A stretch of DNA of 64,000 nucleotides from Eshraghiella sp045129695 (lineage in GTDB: Bacteria; Bacillota; Clostridia; Lachnospirales; Lachnospiraceae), in NCBI GenBank assembly GCA_045129695.1, contig JBGVJZ010000016.1, forward strand, positions 1 through 64,000, given 5' to 3'. Within the stretch, counting starts at the first letter, position 1. Each line of letters opens with the position of its first letter. The notes under the pieces were generated by a model. It ran no database searches, was not told where the DNA came from, and saw only the letters and a program-made list of their open reading frames with translations. Positions 1 to 8,478 of the stretch are shown piece by piece. Both the position numbers and the translations under genes were made by a program.

Positions 1-11
1 TATCAGAATAA

Positions 12-61
12 CTCCTTTCTTGGGTGAATGGTTTATAGTTTCTGGCAACTCTATTATACCA
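12..61 (-). promoter_or_regulatory. Outward-facing promoter and ribosome binding site of a gene beyond the left edge
   Basis: Read on the minus strand, TGGTATAAT (53-61) is an extended -10 element, and AAAGGAG (12-18) follows with suitable spacing for a start codon just outside the window. No good -35 is visible. The gene itself is not in the window, so this is inferred only from the signals. The rest of 62-171 contains short hairpins (102-117 and GGCGTTT/AAACGCC at 122-138) without a U-run and no recognisable gene. Confidence 0.4.
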
Positions 62-171
62 TATCCAGTGAGGAGTTATTTGTTTTTTATAGCAAAAAAA
101 TGCCGTATTAATGCGGCTTGTGGCGTTTCGCAAACGCCTAATATATTAATTGTTTGAAAGGAGAATGCATA

Positions 172-1251
172 ATGAAGAAAATAGTTGCAATGTTTATGTG
201 TGTGATTATGTGCGTGTGTATTTTTTCAGGATGCAGGGGCGGGGGCAATATTACCGGAAAAAGTATTGCAATGATAACGGATTACAGTACAGTAGATGAA
301 GATAAATTTTATCTTACTATATGGAATGCAATGAAGAAGGTAGCTGATGAACACAATGTATCATACAGTAAATATACTACCAGCGATGAAACATTTCATG
401 CCAGAAAGGAAGCGGTGGATAAGGCTGTTGCGGATGGAGCCGGTATGATAATATTGCCAAGCAGTACCTTTGCTGAGGTGCTTGCAGAAGCACAGAAGGA
501 ATATCCTGAGGTTAAATTTTTCGGCATAGATATTGGTGAGGATGAGCTTTTAGAGAAACCGGCTGATAATACATACACCTGTGCCTTTAAGGAGGAACAG
601 GCCGGTTTCCTGGCAGGCTATGCCGCAGTGTATGAGGGTTATACCAAATTAGGTTTTTTGGGCGGAGTACAGCTTCCGAGCATTATGCGTTTTGGATATG
701 GGTATATCCAGGGGGCGGATATGGCAGCAGTGGATTTACAGGTGCCGATTGAGATAAAATACAGTTATGGCGGACAATTTTATGGAGACATAAGAATTAC
801 AAATCAGATGCGTGACTGGTATACGGATGGTACAGAAATTGTGTTTGCATGTGGCGGTCCAATATATACTTCTGTTTTGGATGCGGCACTTGAATCCAAT
901 GGTATGATAATCGGCGTTGATGTCGACCAGAATGAGGATGGTGCAAATTATCAGTATAATCCGTTTCTGACTTCGGCAATAAAGGGACTTTCAGAGATTA
1001 CTTCAGAGGTAGTGACACACTATGTCGAAGATACATGGCAAACTATAGGAGGTAATGTGGAGTCGCTTGGATTGGAACAGGGAGACTATGTTGGACTGCC
1101 TGCAGAAGGAGCAACATGGAGATTTAAGAAATTTACACACTCTTTATATGATGAAGTATGTTCAAATATTAAAGATAAAAAAATAGTTGTATCATCTGAT
1201 ATACAGAATTTCCCGGAGGTTTCAGACTATACTACTATTATAATTGATTAG
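172..1251 (+). CDS. BMP-family (PnrA/Med-like) substrate-binding lipoprotein
   Basis: Predicted 359-residue lipoprotein of the basic membrane protein family, whose members bind nucleosides or related ligands outside the membrane for ABC transporters; some, such as Med, act in regulation. A hydrophobic signal peptide ends in a lipobox (FSGC, lipid-anchored Cys21). The mature part has the periplasmic-binding-protein pattern: AMITDYSTVDE near the N-terminus, GAGMIILPSS, EYPEVKFFGIDIG, a 'TCAFKEEQAGFLAGYAA' stretch typical of BMP proteins, and 'IVFACGGPIY' later. The ATG at 172 has AAAGGAG upstream; an in-frame TTG at 154 lies before that site and is rejected. No ABC permease or ATPase genes are adjacent, so the ligand and any transport partner are unknown; a sensory role is possible. 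Confidence 0.82.
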   Translation: MKKIVAMFMCVIMCVCIFSGCRGGGNITGKSIAMITDYSTVDEDKFYLTIWNAMKKVADEHNVSYSKYTTSDETFHARKEAVDKAVADGAGMIILPSSTFAEVLAEAQKEYPEVKFFGIDIGEDELLEKPADNTYTCAFKEEQAGFLAGYAAVYEGYTKLGFLGGVQLPSIMRFGYGYIQGADMAAVDLQVPIEIKYSYGGQFYGDIRITNQMRDWYTDGTEIVFACGGPIYTSVLDAALESNGMIIGVDVDQNEDGANYQYNPFLTSAIKGLSEITSEVVTHYVEDTWQTIGGNVESLGLEQGDYVGLPAEGATWRFKKFTHSLYDEVCSNIKDKKIVVSSDIQNFPEVSDYTTIIID

Positions 1252-1289
1252 AGCATATAATATTATAACCAATTCTATGGACAGAGGTT

Positions 1290-1976
1290 ATGAAGATTCT
1301 GAAAATAATTATGGCAGTGATTTTACTGAGTATTGTTTCAATATCGGTTATTTATCTGCCTGAAGCAAAAGAGACTACAGGAAATACAGTTGAAACATAT
1401 TGTGTTGTTGTAGATGCAGGGCATGGTGGTATTGACCCGGGCAAAGTGGCCGTTAACGGAGAATTGGAGAAGAATATCAACCTTCAAATTGCTAATGAAC
1501 TAAAAAACCAATTGGAGGAAACGGGATTAAAGGTTATTCTTACAAGAACGGACGACAACGGATTATATCAGGAAAGTGATACCAACAAAAAAGCCGTTGA
1601 TATGAGGAACAGGTGTGAATTAATTACACAGAGTAAAGCTGATGTAGTAGTAAGTATTCATCAGAACAGTTTTACGGATTCTTCCGTGTGTGGAGCACAG
1701 GTTTTCTATTATACTCATTCTGATAATGGTAAAAAACTTGCTGAATGTATCAGAGAGCATATACTTAGTAATACAGATGAAGATAACGACCGTCCTGTTA
1801 AAGCTAATGACAGTTATTATATGCTTATTAATACGCCCTGCCCTACGGTTATTGTTGAGTGTGGTTTTTTAAGCAATTATGTTGAGGCAGAAAAATTATC
1901 TGACAGTAATTATCAGCGTATTCTGGCTCAGTCTATTTCCCGGGGGATACTTGACTTTCTGGAAACAAATGATTAG
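1290..1976 (+). CDS. cwlD: N-acetylmuramoyl-L-alanine amidase, CwlD-like
   Basis: Zinc-dependent Amidase_3 enzyme of 228 residues that cleaves the bond between MurNAc and the stem peptide. One N-terminal membrane segment (about residues 3-22) suggests export with an anchor. Zinc ligands are visible as His45 in DAGHGG, Glu60 and His124 in SIHQN; catalytic Glu190 lies in VIVECGFLSN. The size and single-domain layout match B. subtilis CwlD, which starts muramic-delta-lactam formation in the spore cortex, so a sporulation role is plausible but not shown. The ribosome binding site is weak (GAGG, 1282-1285). It lies 38 bp after the lipoprotein gene and just before tsaC, probably in one transcript. 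Confidence 0.87.
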   Translation: MKILKIIMAVILLSIVSISVIYLPEAKETTGNTVETYCVVVDAGHGGIDPGKVAVNGELEKNINLQIANELKNQLEETGLKVILTRTDDNGLYQESDTNKKAVDMRNRCELITQSKADVVVSIHQNSFTDSSVCGAQVFYYTHSDNGKKLAECIREHILSNTDEDNDRPVKANDSYYMLINTPCPTVIVECGFLSNYVEAEKLSDSNYQRILAQSISRGILDFLETND

Positions 1977-1988
1977 AATAATTTGGAT

Positions 1989-3044
1989 ATGAAAACAATT
2001 ATAGAAAAAATTACAGCTGATAAAGAGAATAATGACAGAATCATAGGGGCTGCAGCACAGATTATCCGTAAAGGCGGGCTTGTGGCATTTCCAACGGAAA
2101 CGGTTTACGGACTCGGTGGAGATGCTTTTGATGAGAAAGCGGCAGCCCGGATATATGAAGCGAAGGGAAGACCTTCTGACAATCCATTGATTGTTCATAT
2201 TTCTAAAGTTAATGATTTGGAAAGACTGTGTGATGAGGTTCCGGATATGGCTTATTTACTGGCAGAGAAGTTCTGGCCGGGACCTCTTACGATTATTGTG
2301 CGCAAAAACGGTCATGTCCCTATGTCGGTTACCGGTGGACTTGATACGGTGGCAGTAAGACTTCCTTCGCATAATATTGCACGTAAACTTATTGCTGAAT
2401 CAGGGACCTTTATTGCGGCGCCAAGTGCTAATCTCTCAGGCAGGCCAAGTCCGACCACAGGTGAACATGTTATTGAGGATTTAAGCGGCAGGATTGATAT
2501 GATTATTGATGCCGGGTCTATTGATATAGGACTTGAATCCACAATTGTAGATCTTTCTGAGGATGTTCCGGTAATACTGAGGCCGGGTTTTATAACCAAG
2601 AAGATGCTTTCTGAGGTTGTTGGAGAGGTAAGACTTGACCCTGCATTAATGGGTAATATTAAACCCGATGTGGCGCCGAAGGCACCGGGCATGAAATACA
2701 GACATTATGCACCAAAGGCAGAACTTACTATTGTAAGGGGCAATCGGGATAATGTAATTGCCAAGATGAGAGAAATGTTGCGCAGGGATACAGATAAAGG
2801 ACTTAAAGTTGGAATTATGATAAGTCAGGATAACAGAAGTTGTTTTGAACGGGGAGAAATTATCTGTCTTGGTAACAGTGTGGACGGTGAAGAGATTGCA
2901 AGACATTTGTTTGCCGCATTAAGAGAGTTTGACTCCAGAAATGTAGATGTGATTTATTCGGAGGCTTTTTCAGAAGAGGGGATTGGACAGGCTGTTATGA
3001 ACAGACTACTAAAGGCAGCCGGTCATAAAATAATCAACGTATAA
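1989..3044 (+). CDS. ywlC: L-threonylcarbamoyladenylate synthase (Sua5/YwlC type)
   Basis: Makes threonylcarbamoyl-AMP from threonine, bicarbonate and ATP, the first step of t6A37 modification of tRNAs reading ANN codons. The YrdC domain fills the first 200 or so residues, with PTETVYGLG (35-43) and the nucleotide-binding KGRPSDNP (59-66). A C-terminal Sua5 domain follows, so this is the long Sua5 form (351 residues) rather than the short TsaC form. ATG 1989 was chosen over TTG 1983; neither has a clear ribosome binding site, which suggests coupling to cwlD, whose stop is 12 bp upstream. The order ywlC, ywlE, rpiB, atp matches B. subtilis. Confidence 0.92.
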   Translation: MKTIIEKITADKENNDRIIGAAAQIIRKGGLVAFPTETVYGLGGDAFDEKAAARIYEAKGRPSDNPLIVHISKVNDLERLCDEVPDMAYLLAEKFWPGPLTIIVRKNGHVPMSVTGGLDTVAVRLPSHNIARKLIAESGTFIAAPSANLSGRPSPTTGEHVIEDLSGRIDMIIDAGSIDIGLESTIVDLSEDVPVILRPGFITKKMLSEVVGEVRLDPALMGNIKPDVAPKAPGMKYRHYAPKAELTIVRGNRDNVIAKMREMLRRDTDKGLKVGIMISQDNRSCFERGEIICLGNSVDGEEIARHLFAALREFDSRNVDVIYSEAFSEEGIGQAVMNRLLKAAGHKIINV

Positions 3045-3066
3045 TGCAAATGTTAGGAGGCGTCTG

Positions 3067-3555
3067 ATGGAAATTCACAAGCTGATATTTGTATGTATGG
3101 ATAATTCCTGCAGAAGTCCGGTTGCAGAAGCTATTATGAAGCAGATTAACAGAATACCGGAATTAGTTATTGAGTCAAAAGGAATTATTGTTCTTTTTCC
3201 GGAGCCTTACAATCCAAAGGCAAGGGCTGTATTGCTTGGAAACAATATTATTATGGAAAATGGTGCAGCCAGCAGACTTATGGAGGAGGATTTTGATGAA
3301 CATACCCTGATTCTTACAATGGACAGGAATGAAAAAAGCAAAATCTTTGAGGAGTATGAACATCCGGTTAATGTATATACAATTATGGAATTCGCGGGCG
3401 GAAGCGGAGATATTTTTGACCCATATGGCGGGGATCAGGATGTGTACACATTATTTTTTGAGTCGTTAAAGACCTGGGTTACACAGGTTGAAAATAAAAT
3501 TTATGAAATGAAGCAGGGTATTTCAGATGAAAATACCAAGGAGGAAGAGGAATGA
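3067..3555 (+). CDS. ywlE: Low-molecular-weight phosphatase, possible protein-arginine phosphatase YwlE
   Basis: A 162-residue LMW-PTP-fold protein. The phosphate loop C-X5-R is Cys10-M-D-N-S-C-Arg16, and the general acid is probably the Asp of DPYGG near residue 119. In YwlE a threonine in the loop (NTCR) favours phosphoarginine over phosphotyrosine; here the same position is serine (NSCR), compatible with arginine phosphatase activity but not proof. YwlE opposes the McsB arginine kinase in protein quality control. Position between ywlC and rpiB matches B. subtilis. AGGAGG lies 6 bases before the ATG. Its end overlaps rpiB by 4 bp, indicating translational coupling. An exported-polysaccharide tyrosine phosphatase is an alternative. 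Confidence 0.8.
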   Translation: MEIHKLIFVCMDNSCRSPVAEAIMKQINRIPELVIESKGIIVLFPEPYNPKARAVLLGNNIIMENGAASRLMEEDFDEHTLILTMDRNEKSKIFEEYEHPVNVYTIMEFAGGSGDIFDPYGGDQDVYTLFFESLKTWVTQVENKIYEMKQGISDENTKEEEE

Positions 3556-3980
3556 TTTCAATAGGTTCAGATCATGGAGGATATGATTTGAAAATGGCTG
3601 TAATCAGTCATTTGACAGAAAGAGGATTTGAGTGTAAGGATTTTGGATGCTATGATAAGAGCTCATGCGATTATCCTGAATTTGGAAGAGCAGCGGCAGA
3701 AGCGGTTGCATCAGGCGAGTGCGACAGAGGAATTGTAATATGCACTACCGGGATTGGTATTTCAATTGCTGCCAATAAAGTTAAGGGAGTGAGATGTGCC
3801 CTTTGCACAAGCACAGAACTGGCAAAGATGACAAGACTTCATAATAACGCAAATATGTTAGCGTTGGGAGCATCGGCTGTTTCAGAAGAATTGGCTATGG
3901 ATATAGTAGATATGTTTCTGGATACGGAATTTTCTAATGAAGAGAGACATCAGAGAAGAATTGACAAAATTGAAGGATAA
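3552..3980 (+). CDS. rpiB: Ribose-5-phosphate isomerase B
   Basis: Interconverts ribose 5-phosphate and ribulose 5-phosphate in the pentose phosphate pathway. The 142-residue length is normal for RpiB/LacAB enzymes. The substrate-binding GSDHGGYDLK motif begins at residue 5, the catalytic Cys64 sits in VICTTGIGISIAANK, and RLHNNANML (95-103) is the conserved histidine segment. The usual C-G-T is C-T-T here, a mild deviation. ATGA overlap with ywlE. A terminator follows 5 bp after the stop, ending the ywlC operon. Confidence 0.92.
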   Translation: MISIGSDHGGYDLKMAVISHLTERGFECKDFGCYDKSSCDYPEFGRAAAEAVASGECDRGIVICTTGIGISIAANKVKGVRCALCTSTELAKMTRLHNNANMLALGASAVSEELAMDIVDMFLDTEFSNEERHQRRIDKIEG

Positions 3981-3985
3981 GAATC

Positions 3986-4012
3986 AGAGAGCTTGAAAAG
4001 CTCTCTTTTTTT
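3986..4012 (+). terminator. Rho-independent terminator after rpiB
   Basis: AGAGAGCTT / AAGCTCTCT, a perfect 9-bp stem with a 3-base loop, followed by seven T. It separates the ywlC-ywlE-rpiB operon from the atp operon. Confidence 0.92.
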
Positions 4013-4065
4013 GTGCAGAGTGTCGTAAAATTTCAAAAAACATTGGAATTTATTGACTGAATTGA

Positions 4066-4094
4066 TAGACATTTTTTGGAAAATAATTTATAAT
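4066..4094 (+). promoter_or_regulatory. Sigma-A promoter of the atp operon
   Basis: TAGACA (4066-4071), a 17-bp spacer and TATAAT (4089-4094). The start codon of the first atp gene is 46 bp downstream. The rare TAGACA -35 recurs at the two exopolysaccharide promoters at 53.0 and 59.7 kb. Confidence 0.78.
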
Positions 4095-4140
4095 TAAGTA
4101 GATATGCGTGAATACGCTGTGCCGGTAGGAGGCAATATCA

Positions 4141-4413
4141 ATGAGTAAATACAAGAAAAGCGTTTTTAAATCTTTTTCCCTTATTACACAGCTTGGAATC
4201 AGCGTAATGGCTCCGATTGCATTATGTGTTGCCGCAGGTGTGCTTATCGATAACCATTTTAAGACTTTTTGGACAGTTCCTTTGCTGATTCTTGGGATTC
4301 TTGCAGGCGGACGCAATGCTTATATACTTGCAATGTCTGTAGTCAAAGATGATGAGGATGCTTCAAAACCTTCCCATGAGAAGAATGAAGATGGAAAGGA
4401 ATGGAGACAATGA
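4141..4413 (+). CDS. atpZ: AtpZ/AtpI-family small membrane protein
   Basis: A 90-residue protein with two membrane helices (about 17-36 and 45-66) joined by a short turn, the layout of the AtpZ/AtpI family found first in many F-ATPase operons. Family members are linked to c-ring assembly or magnesium/calcium handling; the exact role is unsettled. The charged tail (about 67-90) is cytoplasmic. GGAGG lies 9 bases before the ATG. Its stop overlaps the next gene as ATGA. Confidence 0.78.
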   Translation: MSKYKKSVFKSFSLITQLGISVMAPIALCVAAGVLIDNHFKTFWTVPLLILGILAGGRNAYILAMSVVKDDEDASKPSHEKNEDGKEWRQ

Positions 4414-4805
4414 AGAAAGAGTCTAATTTAACTTTAATAACTCTGATTCTTGGAACTGTTTTGTATTTTATTATTGCATCAATTCCTGTTTTGATTATTG
4501 CAGATGATAAGCTTCGTGCGGAAATCGGGTTATTGACGGGAATTGTTATGGCGATTCTCAGACTGGTGCATATGAACGCAGTTTTAGAGCACTCCATGTA
4601 TATGGAGAAGAATCAGAGAGCATATCTTGCGGCTAATTCAGTAGGCCGAATGCTGGTTGTGCTTGGAATTCTGGTGGTAACAGCTATGACCGGCTGGACG
4701 AATTTTGTTACCATGCTGATTGGTTTGTTTGGTGAGAAGATTTCAGCCTTGTTAAATCCGCTTTTGACCGGAATTCTACAAAAAATAACAAAACAAAGAA
4801 GGTGA
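4410..4805 (+). CDS. atpI: ATP synthase subunit I-like protein
   Basis: A 131-residue protein with four hydrophobic segments, the topology of the AtpI/ATP synthase I family, a non-stoichiometric chaperone for c-ring assembly. ATG 4410 is chosen because it overlaps the preceding stop (ATGA) and has AAGGA at a 9-base spacing; an in-frame ATG at 4401 lies directly on that site. Having both an AtpZ-like and an AtpI-like gene ahead of atpB is notable. Sequence in this family is poorly conserved, so the name relies on topology and position. Confidence 0.72.
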   Translation: MKKESNLTLITLILGTVLYFIIASIPVLIIADDKLRAEIGLLTGIVMAILRLVHMNAVLEHSMYMEKNQRAYLAANSVGRMLVVLGILVVTAMTGWTNFVTMLIGLFGEKISALLNPLLTGILQKITKQRR

Positions 4806-4809
4806 GAAT

Positions 4810-5532
4810 GTGATTGGACAACATTCCGGAATGATACTTGCAGATGTTGATTTTTATATCAAAGGACTGTTCAAGTATGAATTGTTTGGTCAGGAGTTTT
4901 GGATTACTACTACACATGTCAGTTTGTTTATTGTTACACTGGTGCTGCTTATTCTGATATTTGTGGGCCATCATAAGATAAAACATGTGAAACCGACTGA
5001 CCGACCGGGAACGTTGCAGAATATTTTGGAGATGTTTGTCCAGATGATGGACAACATGGTCACATCAATTATGGGTAAGAAAGGAGAGCGATTCAAGAAC
5101 TGGATATGTCTTGTATTCATGTTTCTTCTTTTTGCCAACATATCGGGACTGTTTGGGTTACGACCACCGACGGCGGATTATGGTGTAACACTTCCGTTAG
5201 GTTTGATAACTTTTGTGCTGATTCAGTTTAACGGATTGAAGGCTAATAAGATTCAGCATGTGACAGCTTTATTTAAACCTACACCAATTCTTTTCCCGAT
5301 TAACTTAATTGGTGAGGTTGCCGTGCCATTGTCGTTATCATTGCGACTTTTTGGTAATATCATGTCGGGAACAATTTTAATGGGACTTATTTATGGTCTT
5401 TTACCGACAGCGGTAACAGTTGGTATTCCATCGGTAATACATGCTTATTGCGATATTTTTTCCGGTGTAATACAGGCGTATGTATTCTGTATGTTAACAA
5501 CGGTTTATATTAATGATAAGATTTCAGATTAA
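4810..5532 (+). CDS. atpB: F-type ATP synthase subunit a
   Basis: Membrane stator subunit that supplies the two ion half-channels. The essential arginine is Arg179 in LSLRLFGN, and the conserved PPTADYGVTL lies at 119-128. At 240 residues it is a normal length, with five to six predicted membrane helices. It starts with GTG preceded by AAGGTGAG. Ion selectivity is decided mainly by the c subunit, which here has sodium-type ligands. Confidence 0.95.
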   Translation: MIGQHSGMILADVDFYIKGLFKYELFGQEFWITTTHVSLFIVTLVLLILIFVGHHKIKHVKPTDRPGTLQNILEMFVQMMDNMVTSIMGKKGERFKNWICLVFMFLLFANISGLFGLRPPTADYGVTLPLGLITFVLIQFNGLKANKIQHVTALFKPTPILFPINLIGEVAVPLSLSLRLFGNIMSGTILMGLIYGLLPTAVTVGIPSVIHAYCDIFSGVIQAYVFCMLTTVYINDKISD

Positions 5533-5557
5533 TTATTTTTAAGGAGGACATTTAGTT

Positions 5558-5821
5558 ATGGAAATCACAAGTGAAGCTTTAGTTTTAGGATGTTCAGCAA
5601 TTGGTGCCGGTCTTGCAATGATCGCCGGTGTTGGACCTGGTGTAGGTCAGGGTATTGCGGCAGGTCATGCAGCAGCTGCTGTAGGACGTAATCCGGGTGC
5701 TAAATCCGATATTACATCTACCATGCTTTTGGGACAGGCTGTTGCAGAGACAACAGGTCTTTACGGATTTGCAGTTGCAATCATTCTGTTATTTGCTAAC
5801 CCACTCATTGGTAAGCTTTAA
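5558..5821 (+). CDS. atpE: F-type ATP synthase subunit c, sodium-type ligand set
   Basis: Rotor-ring proteolipid of 87 residues: two transmembrane helices around a polar RNPGAK loop (44-49). The ion-carrying acid is Glu64. The residues that coordinate sodium in the Ilyobacter tartaricus ring (Gln32, Val63, Glu65, Ser66, Thr67, Tyr70) correspond here to Gln31 (GPGVGQG), Val62, Glu64, Thr65, Thr66 and Tyr69 (VAETTGLY). Thr for Ser is also known in sodium-binding rings. The sequence therefore predicts a sodium-coupled enzyme; experimental coupling is not known. TAAGGAGGA precedes the start. Confidence 0.95.
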   Translation: MEITSEALVLGCSAIGAGLAMIAGVGPGVGQGIAAGHAAAAVGRNPGAKSDITSTMLLGQAVAETTGLYGFAVAIILLFANPLIGKL

Positions 5822-5863
5822 TTTACCGCGGATTAGGAATAATAACAGAAGGGAGGCACTGAC

Positions 5864-6388
5864 TTGGAAGGCATACAAAGAATATTCGACCTGGATCCGC
5901 AATTAATACATGATGCGGTAATCCTGGCGATAAATATTTTTATATTATTCCTTGTGGCGTCTTACATGCTGTTTAATCCTGTAAGAAATCTTCTTAAGAA
6001 GAGACAGGATACGATTGAATCAGATTTGGAAAATGCCAAGAAGAGCAAGGAAGAAGCTGCACTTCTTAAAAGTGAATATGATGACAAAATCAAAAATGCA
6101 GACAAGGAAGTTGACAGAATACTTTCCGATGCACGCAAAAAAGCTTTGTCAAGAGAAGAGCAGATTGTGGATGAAGCCAAGGCCGAAGCTGCCAGAATTA
6201 TAGAAAGAGCGAATACCGAGGCAGAGCTTGAGAAGAAGAGAGCTGCTGATGATATGAAGAAGGAAATGATTGCAGTAGCAACCATGATGGCAGGCAAAGT
6301 CGTGTCAGCTTCAATTGACACAAACATTCAGGAGTCCTTAGTTGATGAAACATTGAATGAAATGGGTGATAAAACATGGCAAAATTAG
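5864..6388 (+). CDS. atpF: F-type ATP synthase subunit b
   Basis: Peripheral-stalk subunit, 174 residues: a short N-terminal part, one membrane helix (about 17-37) and then a long charged alpha-helical coiled coil rich in Lys, Glu and Ala that dimerises and reaches F1. The start is TTG with GGGAGG seven bases upstream; no better start exists. The 3' end overlaps atpH by 13 bp. Confidence 0.93.
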   Translation: MEGIQRIFDLDPQLIHDAVILAINIFILFLVASYMLFNPVRNLLKKRQDTIESDLENAKKSKEEAALLKSEYDDKIKNADKEVDRILSDARKKALSREEQIVDEAKAEAARIIERANTEAELEKKRAADDMKKEMIAVATMMAGKVVSASIDTNIQESLVDETLNEMGDKTWQN

Positions 6389-6921
6389 TAGCTGCTACTT
6401 ATGGTGATGCATTATTTGATGTTGCCATTGAGCAGAAGACTGTTGATTCCTTATTTGAGGAAGCAGTTGCTGTATTAGCAGCCCTTGGCGACAACCCTGA
6501 CCTTATAGGTTTCTTGAATCATCCTAAGATTGATAAGATTGAGAAAACTAAAACAATCGAAAATATTTTTAACAAATTTGTATCCAAAGAACTGATGGGA
6601 TTACTGGTGACGGTTATTAATAAGGACAGAGCCAAAGAATTGCCTGAGATTCTTACTTATTTTACTGACAAGGTAAGAGAATATAAGAAAATTGGCAGAG
6701 CTTATGTTACCACACCAATGACACTTTCAGAAGCTTCTAAGGCTAAGGTAAAGAAACGTCTTCTGGATACCACGGATTACAGAGAATTTGAGATGATATA
6801 TGCTGTTGATGAGAGTCTTATTGGCGGAATGGTTATCAGAATCGGTAACAAAATTGTTGACAGCAGTATCAAAACCAAACTAAGCGAATTATCGCGACAG
6901 TTAAATAAAATTAACGTATAG
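6376..6921 (+). CDS. atpH: F-type ATP synthase subunit delta
   Basis: Links the peripheral stalk to the top of the F1 hexamer. Length of 181 residues is typical. The N-terminal helical bundle begins MAKLVAATYGDALFD, matching the usual YA.ALF pattern, and the C-terminal part carries the family stretch ESLIGGMVIRIGNKIVDSS. Starts inside the atpF coding end with GGGTGA upstream, indicating coupled translation. Confidence 0.93.
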   Translation: MAKLVAATYGDALFDVAIEQKTVDSLFEEAVAVLAALGDNPDLIGFLNHPKIDKIEKTKTIENIFNKFVSKELMGLLVTVINKDRAKELPEILTYFTDKVREYKKIGRAYVTTPMTLSEASKAKVKKRLLDTTDYREFEMIYAVDESLIGGMVIRIGNKIVDSSIKTKLSELSRQLNKINV

Positions 6922-6947
6922 TTATAGAAAGAAGGTGCACAAGCCCT

Positions 6948-8453
6948 ATGAATTTAAGACCGGAAGAGATTAGCTCTGTTATTAAAGAGCAGATCATGAG
7001 ATATAAGACAGAATTGGATGTTTCTTCGGTAGGTACGGTCATTCAGGTGGCAGACGGTATTGCACGTATTCATGGTTTAGAGAAAGCCATGCAGGGTGAA
7101 CTTCTGGAATTTCCGGGTGAAGTTTACGGAATGGTTCTTAACCTTGAAGAGGATAATGTAGGTGCAGTTCTTCTTGGTGATGCAAAGAGCATCAGCGAAG
7201 GAGATACAGTTAAAACTACAGGACGAGTTGTAGAGGTTCCGGTAGGAGACGCCCTTACAGGACGAGTTGTTAACGCACTCGGTCAGCCTATTGATGGCAA
7301 AGGACCAATTACAACAGATAAATACCGTCAGATCGAAAGAGTTGCCTCCGGTGTTATTTCAAGAAAATCAGTTGATACACCATTACAGACAGGTATTAAA
7401 GCAATTGATGCAATGGTTCCTATTGGAAGAGGTCAGCGTGAGCTCATTATCGGTGACCGACAGACAGGTAAAACAGCCATTGCAATTGATACAATTATTA
7501 ATCAGAAAAATCAGGGAGTTCACTGTATTTATGTTGCTATCGGACAGAAAGCTTCTACTGTTGCAACAATTGTACAGACACTTACAGAATATGGCGCCAT
7601 GTCATATACAACTGTAGTTGCTTCAACTGCAAGTGAGCTGGCTCCATTACAGTATATTGCTCCTTATTCAGGATGTGCCATCGGTGAAGAATGGATGGAA
7701 AGAGGAGAAGATGTATTAGTTGTATATGATGATTTAAGTAAACATGCGGCTGCATATCGTACATTATCACTCTTATTAAAGAGACCACCGGGACGTGAGG
7801 CTTATCCGGGAGATGTATTCTATCTTCATTCAAGACTGCTTGAAAGAGCGGCCAGACTTTCCGATGAGTTAGGTGGAGGTTCACTTACGGCATTGCCTAT
7901 CATTGAGACACAGGCAGGAGATGTTTCAGCATACATTCCGACTAATGTAATTTCAATTACAGACGGTCAGATATATCTTGAAACAGAAATGTTTAATTCC
8001 GGATTCAGACCGGCTGTTAATGCAGGACTTTCCGTGTCACGAGTTGGTGGTGCTGCACAGATTAAGGCCATTAAGAAAATCGCTGCTCCTATTCGTGTGG
8101 ATTTGGCGCAGTATAGAGAACTTGCAGCATTCTCACAGTTTGGTTCAGAGCTTGATGCAGATACCAAGGAGAAGCTTGCACAGGGTGAAAGACTTAAAGA
8201 GATTCTTAAACAGCCACAGTATAAACCGATGCCGGTTGAATATCAGGTTATTATAATCTACGCTGCAACCAAGAAAATGCTTTTAGATATTGCAGTTGAC
8301 CGAATTGCAGATTTTGAAAAAGAATTATTTGACTTCATCGATACCAAATATCCTGAGATTCCTACCGGAATTAAAGAGAGTAAGGAACTTTTGGCAGAGA
8401 ATGAGGAAGCATTAGTTAAAGCTATTAAGGAATTTAAGGCAGAGTTTAAATAA
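6948..8453 (+). CDS. atpA: F-type ATP synthase subunit alpha
   Basis: Non-catalytic nucleotide-binding subunit of F1, 501 residues. P-loop GDRQTGKT at 169-176; the beta-barrel N-terminal domain, central domain and helical C-terminal domain are all present at normal length. The arginine finger lies in the conserved region around NAGLSVSRVGGAAQ. A GAAGGTG ribosome binding site precedes the ATG. Confidence 0.97.
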   Translation: MNLRPEEISSVIKEQIMRYKTELDVSSVGTVIQVADGIARIHGLEKAMQGELLEFPGEVYGMVLNLEEDNVGAVLLGDAKSISEGDTVKTTGRVVEVPVGDALTGRVVNALGQPIDGKGPITTDKYRQIERVASGVISRKSVDTPLQTGIKAIDAMVPIGRGQRELIIGDRQTGKTAIAIDTIINQKNQGVHCIYVAIGQKASTVATIVQTLTEYGAMSYTTVVASTASELAPLQYIAPYSGCAIGEEWMERGEDVLVVYDDLSKHAAAYRTLSLLLKRPPGREAYPGDVFYLHSRLLERAARLSDELGGGSLTALPIIETQAGDVSAYIPTNVISITDGQIYLETEMFNSGFRPAVNAGLSVSRVGGAAQIKAIKKIAAPIRVDLAQYRELAAFSQFGSELDADTKEKLAQGERLKEILKQPQYKPMPVEYQVIIIYAATKKMLLDIAVDRIADFEKELFDFIDTKYPEIPTGIKESKELLAENEEALVKAIKEFKAEFK

Positions 8454-8478
8454 TGATTGCAATGAGGTGAGTTGATTT

